Origin: a virus
Virus record (IMG/VR): IMGVR_UViG_3300025466_000139
Location: 1 to 28,127 of that record
DNA: 28,127 nucleotides
Reading direction: 5' to 3' (one strand)
Shown: in pieces, positions 7,006-15,659 of the stretch
Layout of the letters: every line of letters begins with the position of its first letter
Position numbering within the stretch: the first letter of the stretch is position 1
Notes under the pieces: model-generated
What the model was told of the DNA's origin: nothing
Databases searched by the model: none
What the model saw: only the letters and a program-made list of their open reading frames with translations
Position numbers and translations under genes: made by a program

Positions 7006-8673
7006 TTAGGATGCGTTTACCGAATCCGTCCAGCCCATAGCCGACATATAAGCGTAAATGCCATTTGAGGCGTAATACACATTTGAACTTTCCAAAACCC
7101 AATCAACAGATTGAGACATATAATAAGAACCATACCATGTGAAAGGTGGTAAATTGGTGGTTGAACTGACAGGTCCAAAATTATTACTTGGCGCGGCCAG
7201 TGTACTTGCACCACTACCGGCACCAGTATCGCAAATTTGCAAGTTGATGCGTGCCGCCGTTGGAGGTGCAAACGCTGCAATTGGGATGGCGGTCAAACCA
7301 TTTGCTGCGCTAATATTACCGCTTGCACCTGTAATCATTCTTGGATACGCGATTGTTGTTGTACTGGCCGCAATAACATATTGTGCGCGATTTCCCTGTT
7401 GCAAAGTTTGCATGAGAAGTTTGGACGGATTAGCATAAACCGCACCGACACGCATATAGTAAGTGTATCCTGACGGCAGCGTTGGAGCTGCGGCAGACAA
7501 ACTTAAAACGGCTGAAGTTGTGCTGCCATTATCAATCAACCACACATGATACCATGTGCTTGCGGCCACCACACCAGCATCTAATCCACCCGCGCCGACA
7601 AACGCAGTGCTGGCGGTGGTTGAGACATTGGCGCGAATTATGTTTGTGTATGAAGCATTTGGTATTTGTACATAGTTCGCTGTGATTGCGACAATCGTAT
7701 TCGAACCAGAACTATTTTTAATCACCAGACCGGAAGCGCTGGGCATTCCTGTGGATGGTGTTGTTACAGGTGGTACGGGCGACGCGCCGGAAGCTGGGAG
7801 ATAGCTGATTATCTTCCAAATTCCTGATCCTTGATAGGCCGCGATGCCAACGTCGCCCACAAGCCCAATGAGATTTACACTTCCCGGACAGAGCAAACTG
7901 GCCGAATTTGTAAAAGTGGTTGTGGCGCTAACCGTGAATTGATAATCTGGGTACGAAGTTGAAGCTGAGGATCCGAATGAAGTGATTGTTCCGCTTCCGG
8001 TCAGCAAAATATTATGCGTAACCACTGAGCCAAAATCTACAGTGGCTGCAACAGCTTTAGAAGTTTGAATACCATAGCCGCCGCTGCTGACATTTATGCC
8101 TAAAAGTGCCACAGCCGCCGCTGTTGTTGCGGCGTTGACAACGGGCTGCATGGCTGAAGATACAATCGCGCCGCTAGTGACTGGCAAACCAGCAATCATA
8201 TTACCGCTGCTATCAAATGCTGCGTATTGATTGGCTCTAGCTGTTGCCGAAGGTAATGGTAAGGGTGGATTGCTATCCGTAAGCGGCGCCGTAAAACCAT
8301 AACCGATTGAATTTTCAACTTGTTGAATGGCCATTGTTACATAATCAAGAGCCGATTCAATCACAGACGGCAAAAAATATCCTTGATTATTGAAACTGTA
8401 ATTTTGAACGTATGGCACATTTCGAGCGATAGTCAGCGAAGTTCCGATGGCGATAGCCGCGCCTGAAATTGTATAGGTGACTGTTCCGCCAGTTGGAGAA
8501 CCGATACCGGTGATCGTATATTGGCTTTCTGGCAGTGTGGTGCTTAGGCCATTTCCGTCGGTGTAAATTACCAGTTCGTCGCCCAAAACCGGAATAAGAA
8601 ATGGATAGGCGAATGACGTTTGCGCGCCAGTGCCGGGCAAAACTACCTTGCTGATGGTGGTTGATATTGTCAT
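7006..8673 (-). CDS. Tail fibre protein with podovirus N-terminal adaptor domain
   Basis: A protein of 555 aa with an ATG at 8673 and an AGAAG-type SD. Residues 1-135 have the layout of the T7 gp17-like fibre N-terminal domain that docks on the tail: TTISKVVLPGTGAQTSFAYPF, YTDGNGLSTTLPESQYTITG, GGTVTYTISG, LTIARNVPYVQNYSF and VIESALDYVTMAIQQVENSI. Residues 150-290 continue as a beta-rich stalk (QYAAFDSSGNMIAGLP, GSGTITSFGSS, GIWKIISYLP). The region from about residue 300 is a distinct module that includes YYMRVGAVYANPS and RAQYVIAAS. The C-terminus (NLPPFTWYGSYYMSQSVDWV) is aromatic and probably binds the receptor. There is no signal peptide, unlike the second fibre-like gene downstream. It follows the ejection protein genes, the usual T7-like position. 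Confidence 0.85.
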   Translation of the reverse strand: MTISTTISKVVLPGTGAQTSFAYPFLIPVLGDELVIYTDGNGLSTTLPESQYTITGIGSPTGGTVTYTISGAAIAIGTSLTIARNVPYVQNYSFNNQGYFLPSVIESALDYVTMAIQQVENSIGYGFTAPLTDSNPPLPLPSATARANQYAAFDSSGNMIAGLPVTSGAIVSSAMQPVVNAATTAAAVALLGINVSSGGYGIQTSKAVAATVDFGSVVTHNILLTGSGTITSFGSSASTSYPDYQFTVSATTTFTNSASLLCPGSVNLIGLVGDVGIAAYQGSGIWKIISYLPASGASPVPPVTTPSTGMPSASGLVIKNSSGSNTIVAITANYVQIPNASYTNIIRANVSTTASTAFVGAGGLDAGVVAASTWYHVWLIDNGSTTSAVLSLSAAAPTLPSGYTYYMRVGAVYANPSKLLMQTLQQGNRAQYVIAASTTTIAYPRMITGASGNISAANGLTAIPIAAFAPPTAARINLQICDTGAGSGASTLAAPSNNFGPVSSTTNLPPFTWYGSYYMSQSVDWVLESSNVYYASNGIYAYMSAMGWTDSVNAS

Positions 8674-8727
8674 TTCGCTTCTCGTTGTGTTTTAGGTTGA
8701 AATGCTTATAGCACAAAATGGCTGATA

Positions 8728-11700
8728 TTAGCGAGGTGTAGCGCCGGGAAAACCATTCTTTTTCTGTTGTGTAGCTTTTATCACGATGTCCTGATATTCC
8801 ATTTTTATCATACCTCGTGCCGTATCTCTGGTTCGCTTGATGACTTCATTGATGGAATCATGCCGCTGCTCATCATTCATTTGTTTGAAAGCAGTTGATG
8901 CGACAAGAGTATCAAGATTTTTCTTGGTCATTCGGCCGGCGATTTGAGCATATCTGTCAAATTGCTCATCGGTCAAAACGACATTTGCAATTTTTCGTTC
9001 GACCTGAGCCGGATGAATGTGCAAATCCATCATCGCTAAAATAACCGGATCTCGGTTAAGATGACTTTCGTATATAGATGAAAGTGGCCCACCGATAGAT
9101 GCTGGATGCTGAATTGGCTCACCCCAAATATCACGTTTTGGGAGTAGCGTATCCGATTCATACGGAATTTTTGATTTTACTGCATCTAATAATGAACGTG
9201 TTTCGCGCATATACGGATCAGTATTGCGATCTAATTGCGACAGCATAGCCGAATACGGCACAAAAGACGAAACAAAATTCTTAATATAGCTTGCACCAAA
9301 TCTATCAGGTTCATCAAGAGCCTTAATTAGATCAGCGGGGCCTTTCATAAAACTCTCGTCCAAAATATTTTTGGATATGCTTTGCACAACGCTTGCCGCA
9401 ATTTGAGCAGCGGTTTCGGTTGGCAATTTATGTGCGACTTCATAAAAATCAGCACCGAGGCTGGCCAGCAAACCTAGTGGTCCGAGACGATGAAGATCAT
9501 AAAACATATCACCAATTTTGACACTGTGCGGCTGGTATCCAGCCATCCGCCACAAATTTGCTTCGTCACGATTGACTGGACCAGAGCCTGTCATTTGGCC
9601 GGCAGCGGCCAGAGAACCGAAGAGAGTTGCAACTGTGGTTCCAATCAGCATACGGGCAGCGGCCATATCGGCGACGTAATTGTCTTTGCTGAAAAGTTCG
9701 GCGCGTACATCGCTACTCAGAAAACCTAAAGGAGTTCTTTCGGAAAGTGTACGAGCGAGAATATCGCCAGATATACGGGCGAAAGGCAAAACAAATTTAA
9801 TAAGGGGCGCACCTAAAATTTTCTGATTGGTCAGATTGGTCAGTGCATTTGTAATTTTACCACCTTTTGACAGCAAAGATGTTCGTTTTGCTTCGAACAT
9901 TGCTGTTTCCATCATTTCAGCGGTTGGATTTTGCGCTAGGTAGGCAGTTCGAGCGTGAAAATCACTATCGACATGGCCTTCCTCTGCGGCTTGACGATAA
10001 GCCAATTGACGAATTTCGGCTGAATAGTTGCCAGCGTATAGGACAGCGTGCAGCGCTCCAACTGCGCGGCTTGGCATACGGACAAGTTCGCCGGTGGGAA
10101 GATAATACCCAAACAAAGCCACATCCGGCGTGGCGCCGTTTTCACTGTATATCGGGGCAATTCCATTTGCACCTTTGATGGTGTTAGAATCAATAAGTGC
10201 CTGCCCTGCTTTAAAAGCATCTCGCGGCGCTTGCATCAAAGCATGAAGTGCCGATCCGACTGCAACCCAATCTGCATTTGGATCCAATCTTTCAGCGGGT
10301 GTTCCACCTGTATTATAAAGATCAAATGTTTTTTGTGTTTCATAACCTTCTTCACCCGGAAGCAAAGTCATTTTTCCGGTGCGTAAAGCGTCAACAGCGG
10401 CCTTCATGCCGGGTGCAAAACCTTGCTTGTAACCTTTTAAACGCGCACCAATTTCTCCAAAGGATACTGTATTACCAGTACGTCCGAGAACTGTTCGCAG
10501 CATTCCAATTGCCGCAGCTGTGGGAACCTGAGCGGCAGTACGTTCAGCCGCCATTATGCCGTTACCTGTCAGATACGTCATGTGAGTAGCAAGGCCAGAA
10601 ATAATATTGTTGATAAATATTTCTAAAGCCATATTTGTTCCGCTAAATTTTTTCGCGTCTCGGTAGAATTTGGCTTGTTTTTCAGGCGTATCCTGTAATG
10701 CGCCGCGATCAATCTCCTGCAATGCTTGATAAAGCGTTTGGCCAAAGTCTCTTTTTATGTAATTTGCCCGTTCAAGATCGCTTTTGAGTTCGGCAGATTT
10801 GCGAAATGCGCGAGTAGCGCGGCCAGATTCAGCGGTTATGCCAGAAAAATATTCTTGAATGCGAACGTTATCTTCTCTTGATTCCAAGAAAGCGATCACA
10901 TCTTCAGGGGCTCTGGTCTGTCGGGCTTTTTTCTCTAGCGTGGCAGTTTCGGCCAGTGATTGTTCCAAAAGTCGGCGGCCTAATACCACTTCAACGCTAT
11001 TGGCTGCGTGGCCAACTGTCCAATTATCAAGATTTACGCGAGCTTGCGGCAAGCCTAAAATATCAGCCATACGCTGAACTTCAACATCTGGTATCACACC
11101 TTGGCGTGCGGCTAGAAAATCATTGTTGCTTTCAGCATTGGCGTGCATCTGATCGTTAATTGCTTCTCGCAAATCCGCAATAGATCGGACGTTTGCGACT
11201 ATAATATTTCCGGCTTTATCGAGGCGTTTGGATTCGGATTTTGAAGATATGTCAGGTTTTGATCTTGGAGCGAGGGGATGGATTCCGCTTGCATTCCCAT
11301 TTCGGGCATCGTCGATTGCTGGCTTTGGTACGCCAACGCCTTCATTCCGAGTTTCGCTTCCGCTTGGTTTGACCTGCTCATCGACGCGGCCACCGCCGCC
11401 GCCTGCGGTGACAGGTTCGGGTCTTGCGCCACCCTCGCCCATGTTTTTTGCTCCTGCTGCGCCTGCGCCACCTTCTGCTGGAGGCTGGGTTGCGCTGCTT
11501 GCTTTTGTGAGTGCGGCTTCGAGTTCACTATTCAACTCTCCTATTTTTGCATGTGCAGCTTGAAGTTCGGCCAATATTTCTGGCGAAACACCTTCTAAAT
11601 TTCTGTTTTTTTCATCAGCAATACGTTCTGCGGCGACTTCAGCTTCTGAGGCTTTTACAGTCTGCGCGTCTTTAATATGCTCATCAGCCAATGTTACAGG

Positions 11701-14700
11701 CTCTGGCCGATCACCAGTAATGATGGTGCGCCGTGGTTCGCTGGTTAAAAATCGGTCAAAAATCGAACGGATATTCTCATTTATAGGCACGCCAAGTTCA
11801 TCAGCCGATTTATATATCTGCCGGAACCATTTATTAAGTGTTTGAAAAAGACGTGCAAGTGCGGGACTTGGCGCAGTTTCATCTCTTAAATAACGCTCAT
11901 AAGCGCGTGCTAATTTTTCATGCGCGACAGCCCACAATTGCTCTTCGCGACTACCTTTCGCGGCCTGTGAAAAATCTTCAACTCCGAGAAATTCCAAAAT
12001 TTTCTTTGCGTCATCTTTAACTTGTTCAGGCGCGTCAGGATGCCGAGAATCTCTCATGAGATTGTTTAAAAACCGATGAGCACCTTCATGAAATAATGAG
12101 GACGCATTTCTTGTTCTGAAAATTGTCATCAAATCTCGACCGTTCGCATTTGAATTTAATATAATGCTTGCGTTCGGGGGTGCTTTTTTCTTTTTTTGAA
12201 ACAGCGTTGCCTGATTTTCATCTGTCTCAGCCACTTCACTTATCGGCTGGCCATTTTCGTCTCGGTATATGCTTCCCTCTTTTTTGAAACGCTCATAATC
12301 GGTTTCAACGGCTTTGCGTACATTTTGAACGGCTTGGTCGCGGGTGATTTTTTTATCAGTGAGATCACGCGCATTTTCTTTTAGGACATCAGCAACCACT
12401 GAACCGGCCGAAAATTTTGTCCGATCAAAATATTCAGAAATTTGCGAAGTCGTTTCCGACTTGGCAATATTGCCAGCCACATCAATTTTACCGAGAATAT
12501 TTTCAGCGCCTGTTGCAGCTGTTTTTGTCTGCCGAGTGATTTGAGCTAATATAGAATTGACATCGCCAGAAATTTGCGACTCGGCTTTGATGTTCGGAAG
12601 ATCAATCTTCCCAAACATTTCAATTTGAGCCTGACCTTCCGCTTTTGCAACGTTGGCATTCTTTACACGATCAATGATGTATTTTGTTTCAGCCGCATTT
12701 TTAGGTTTTAATTCAGTGATGAGATGCAAAGCCTGAAGCTGGCGAACACCATCATTTTTTAGTTCACGGCCAACCAAAGCACCTTGATCTTCAGTAATTC
12801 CACCAATACCTTGTTTCACATAACCAAATGCTTCATCTGACAAAACAGCCAAATTGCGCGGTTTTTCTGCTGATTTACTGGTTGCACCTTCTAAATATTC
12901 AGGGTGCATCCGCATAATTGTCGCGCCATCAAGAGCGCTGCCGGAACCGCGAACAATGTTGATCATCGCGCCACGGACACGAGCATCTTCTACCGTAACA
13001 CCATCGACTTCACGAATTAAAACGCCCGGTATATCTATATGTTTTTCAATGCCATTTTTGATCAACCAACGCGCAAGACCGGTGCGTTGATGGCCATCGA
13101 CCACAATTAAATTGCCGTTTCGCTCTTGCCATACAAGAATACCTTGGCCCTGCTCCGGCACCCACGCTTTTGTATTTTTGAGTTCATCGGTTACGCCAAA
13201 TTCATCACCACCGGATTTGTATTGCATCCGATTTGCATCGGTTATCAAAGACTCGACATCGAAAAGCCGATTGACACCTTTTTTGGCTTCCTCCGGAGAT
13301 GAAAATTTAAGCGTCTCGTTAGGATCAAATTTTTTGATCGAATCTACGCCTTTGGTTTCGATCTGTGTTTTAAGGTCTTTTTGTTGTTCGGAAACGGCTT
13401 TTTGTTCCGTTTTAATTTCTTCGGTAGATGCGTGAGGCTCTGCGGTCAGCTCTTCAATTGTTTTACCGTTAATTTTTACAGGCTCGATGACTTTATTTGC
13501 AGGCACCGAATTTTTAGTTTCCACCAGCCAACTCGGTACGCTAGGTTTTGGCGCTCTGGCTCCTGTAACTTTATTCAGAATATCAAAATAATCTTTACGA
13601 TACAGATCAACCGCGTCACCGTAAAGACCTTTCATATTCTCAGCGCGTGCAACAAATTCATGTGCAAAAAATTCAGCATGAGCTTCTAACTCATTTTCAG
13701 GAATTTTAACATAAGCCAAGCGCTTCATCATGTCTTGTTTGATGTATTCAAATTGAATTGCGATCGGCTGAGAAACTTTGGCCGGTTTAGCGGCCACTAC
13801 AGGCGCAATCGGCGCAGTTGATACATTGGGAGCGACAGGCGTGGATTCAGCCGCTGCCTGCTCGCGCGCACGCTGTAAACGCGGTTCTAAGGCTTTAAGC
13901 TCTTCTGCCGCATTTTCAACGCCGGTTTTCCCGTTAATCTTAAATTGATCATTCGTTTCCAAAAGATATTTTCTTAACTCGGTCAGTTCTTTATGCCGTT
14001 TAAAGGCTTCAGGATCAAATTTTTCGGCAGGATCTTTAACTTCAGCATTTTGAACTTTTGTAGGTTCACTGATTTTAGTTGTGACGCCATTGCGCGTAAC
14101 CCAAGTGCCTTGCTCTTTTTCTGTTATCAAAGCGGGCGCACCCGCAGTTCCAACTTGTTCAGTGTTGGTTGCAGTGCCAAACATATCCAAAGCGGCTAGC
14201 GGCAATTTTGCCGCTTCACCTGTTGGTCGAGCAACTTGCGTTTCTGTTTCAGGAAACAATGTTGCGCCGTTTCGACGCACTTCCTCTTTTTGAGCCTCAG
14301 TTGGAACGATGCGGTTTGCAACAGGTTGCGGTTCGACAACTTCCGAATTGTACATGTCGGCGGCTTGACGACGTAGATAATTGATAGGTTCGCGCAAAGC
14401 CCAAAGCTGATCATCTATCTTGGCCATTTGCGACAGTGCGGCAGTCATTTCAGCCGTGTGCGGAACTTCACCCGATCTAAAAGTTCTTCGACGTGCCAGT
14501 GCATCATCAAGATCGGCTTGTGCAGCTTTAACTTGAACCATCAATCGACGTTGTTGCGGTCCTCTCGCATAAACGCCTGAAATGCCATTATGCCGGTCGA
14601 GTTGATCTTGAGCATTTTCAAGACGCTCTTGCGCCGCAGTTAAATACTCTTCCGAAGGATTGGCAAAACTTTCAAAATGTTGCTTAATGTCATTTCTTTG

Positions 14701-15645
14701 AGCAATCAATTCATCTTGTTTTGCAAATAAACCATCTTTGTCAATTTTGCGCGCCGCTGAATCCGCATTGATCGAATATTGATTATGGCCAACCGCCATT
14801 GTTTCAATGAGTGCTGGAAGTTGATCGGCTCGTTCGACATCGGGTGGTCGTTGTGCAGATCCGGTGATCGTTTCTTCTGCGCCATATATGCCGGATGCGC
14901 GCGCTTCAGCCACTGTCACAGGCGATCCTGAAATAGCACGCGCACCGAAATTATTTAATTTTTGTGCGATTGGCGTATGGCCATTGAATACGAGGCCAAA
15001 ACCTGTCGAAATTGCTACTTTTGTCCAATCAAAAGGCTGATTTTCTTGATACTCGCTTTGGGCTTCTAAACCACCCATCATCAACCCGCCAAAAGCACGA
15101 GAGCCGAGTTGGCTATTCATCAATCTTTCAAGCGTGCTGGCAGTAGCCGGGAGTGTTTTTGTGGCGAGCGTCGGCCAAGATGTTAATGCGTAGGGTGCAA
15201 AACCGCCGACGAATCCTGCTATCGGATGTTGTTGCTGGCCAGCGATTTGAGTTTTTTCATCAAACCCTGTGGCTTCTAAAAACCGATTGGGTAATTTATC
15301 CGCAACAAAATCTTGTGCTTTTCCGGCTAAGTATGAACCGCCAAAGAAACCGCCAAGACCGCCGGCAAAACCACCTAATGCCGCTCCAATCGGACCGGCA
15401 ACCGCGCCAACTCCCGCACCTAATTCCGCACCTGCGCCAGCCGCCGCAAAGCCACCGGCTGCGGGTATTGTACTGCGTGCAGCGCCTCTAAAAAATTCAC
15501 CTGTGGCGCTGGTTTGCGCGCCGATTGGCGTGCCGCCCAAAGTGTCATCTATAAATTTACCGAAATCATCAGTATTTGATTTTTGCGAAGGAACCGCATA
15601 AGCCGCAAAAGGATCTAAATTTGCTGTGGTGTTTTCGTCGGCCAT
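8728..15645 (-). CDS. Giant polyvalent ejection protein (ParB-like and HExxH domains)
   Basis: A protein of 2305 aa from the ATG at 15645, with AGGA 8 bases upstream. A TTG one codon earlier is possible. Residues about 50-110 are a Gly/Ala-rich hydrophobic segment (AGAELGAGVGAVAGPIGAAL) that could insert in membranes. Residues 290-700 are charged and coiled-coil rich. Residues about 790-905 resemble the DdrB/ParB-like domain of polyvalent proteins (LFDVESLITDAN, LIVVDGHQRTGLARWLI). Residues about 1175-1300 resemble the polyvalent metalloprotease: HEGAH at 1186-1190 fits HExxH, followed by VAHEKLARAYERYL and LNKWFRQIYKSADELG. Residues 1375-1460 are a Gly/Pro linker. The last 600 residues have hydrophobic helices (AARMLIGTTVATLFGSLAAA). 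Position next to a gp14-like protein and a transglycosylase, and its size, fit an internal virion protein injected with the DNA, possibly acting against host defences. Domain calls are from motifs. Confidence 0.8.
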   Translation of the reverse strand: MADENTTANLDPFAAYAVPSQKSNTDDFGKFIDDTLGGTPIGAQTSATGEFFRGAARSTIPAAGGFAAAGAGAELGAGVGAVAGPIGAALGGFAGGLGGFFGGSYLAGKAQDFVADKLPNRFLEATGFDEKTQIAGQQQHPIAGFVGGFAPYALTSWPTLATKTLPATASTLERLMNSQLGSRAFGGLMMGGLEAQSEYQENQPFDWTKVAISTGFGLVFNGHTPIAQKLNNFGARAISGSPVTVAEARASGIYGAEETITGSAQRPPDVERADQLPALIETMAVGHNQYSINADSAARKIDKDGLFAKQDELIAQRNDIKQHFESFANPSEEYLTAAQERLENAQDQLDRHNGISGVYARGPQQRRLMVQVKAAQADLDDALARRRTFRSGEVPHTAEMTAALSQMAKIDDQLWALREPINYLRRQAADMYNSEVVEPQPVANRIVPTEAQKEEVRRNGATLFPETETQVARPTGEAAKLPLAALDMFGTATNTEQVGTAGAPALITEKEQGTWVTRNGVTTKISEPTKVQNAEVKDPAEKFDPEAFKRHKELTELRKYLLETNDQFKINGKTGVENAAEELKALEPRLQRAREQAAAESTPVAPNVSTAPIAPVVAAKPAKVSQPIAIQFEYIKQDMMKRLAYVKIPENELEAHAEFFAHEFVARAENMKGLYGDAVDLYRKDYFDILNKVTGARAPKPSVPSWLVETKNSVPANKVIEPVKINGKTIEELTAEPHASTEEIKTEQKAVSEQQKDLKTQIETKGVDSIKKFDPNETLKFSSPEEAKKGVNRLFDVESLITDANRMQYKSGGDEFGVTDELKNTKAWVPEQGQGILVWQERNGNLIVVDGHQRTGLARWLIKNGIEKHIDIPGVLIREVDGVTVEDARVRGAMINIVRGSGSALDGATIMRMHPEYLEGATSKSAEKPRNLAVLSDEAFGYVKQGIGGITEDQGALVGRELKNDGVRQLQALHLITELKPKNAAETKYIIDRVKNANVAKAEGQAQIEMFGKIDLPNIKAESQISGDVNSILAQITRQTKTAATGAENILGKIDVAGNIAKSETTSQISEYFDRTKFSAGSVVADVLKENARDLTDKKITRDQAVQNVRKAVETDYERFKKEGSIYRDENGQPISEVAETDENQATLFQKKKKAPPNASIILNSNANGRDLMTIFRTRNASSLFHEGAHRFLNNLMRDSRHPDAPEQVKDDAKKILEFLGVEDFSQAAKGSREEQLWAVAHEKLARAYERYLRDETAPSPALARLFQTLNKWFRQIYKSADELGVPINENIRSIFDRFLTSEPRRTIITGDRPEPVTLADEHIKDAQTVKASEAEVAAERIADEKNRNLEGVSPEILAELQAAHAKIGELNSELEAALTKASSATQPPAEGGAGAAGAKNMGEGGARPEPVTAGGGGGRVDEQVKPSGSETRNEGVGVPKPAIDDARNGNASGIHPLAPRSKPDISSKSESKRLDKAGNIIVANVRSIADLREAINDQMHANAESNNDFLAARQGVIPDVEVQRMADILGLPQARVNLDNWTVGHAANSVEVVLGRRLLEQSLAETATLEKKARQTRAPEDVIAFLESREDNVRIQEYFSGITAESGRATRAFRKSAELKSDLERANYIKRDFGQTLYQALQEIDRGALQDTPEKQAKFYRDAKKFSGTNMALEIFINNIISGLATHMTYLTGNGIMAAERTAAQVPTAAAIGMLRTVLGRTGNTVSFGEIGARLKGYKQGFAPGMKAAVDALRTGKMTLLPGEEGYETQKTFDLYNTGGTPAERLDPNADWVAVGSALHALMQAPRDAFKAGQALIDSNTIKGANGIAPIYSENGATPDVALFGYYLPTGELVRMPSRAVGALHAVLYAGNYSAEIRQLAYRQAAEEGHVDSDFHARTAYLAQNPTAEMMETAMFEAKRTSLLSKGGKITNALTNLTNQKILGAPLIKFVLPFARISGDILARTLSERTPLGFLSSDVRAELFSKDNYVADMAAARMLIGTTVATLFGSLAAAGQMTGSGPVNRDEANLWRMAGYQPHSVKIGDMFYDLHRLGPLGLLASLGADFYEVAHKLPTETAAQIAASVVQSISKNILDESFMKGPADLIKALDEPDRFGASYIKNFVSSFVPYSAMLSQLDRNTDPYMRETRSLLDAVKSKIPYESDTLLPKRDIWGEPIQHPASIGGPLSSIYESHLNRDPVILAMMDLHIHPAQVERKIANVVLTDEQFDRYAQIAGRMTKKNLDTLVASTAFKQMNDEQRHDSINEVIKRTRDTARGMIKMEYQDIVIKATQQKKNGFPGATPR

Positions 15646-15659
15646 CAATCAAATCCTAT

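Noticed and set aside
8387-8716. A 109-codon minus-strand frame across the start of the tail fibre gene
   Set aside because: It is Asn/His/Arg-rich and reads as a frame-shifted version of the conserved fibre N-terminus. No SD supports it.
8674-8727. Possible promoter with TATAAG before the tail fibre gene
   Set aside because: The hexamer at 17 bases upstream (CGCTAA) has almost no match to a -35 box, so TATAAG alone is not enough.
11278-11598. Plus-strand frames of about 110 codons over the Gly/Pro linker of the giant protein
   Set aside because: They are Cys/Trp/Phe-rich or Pro/Ala-rich antisense frames without ribosome sites. They show that the region is stop-poor by composition.
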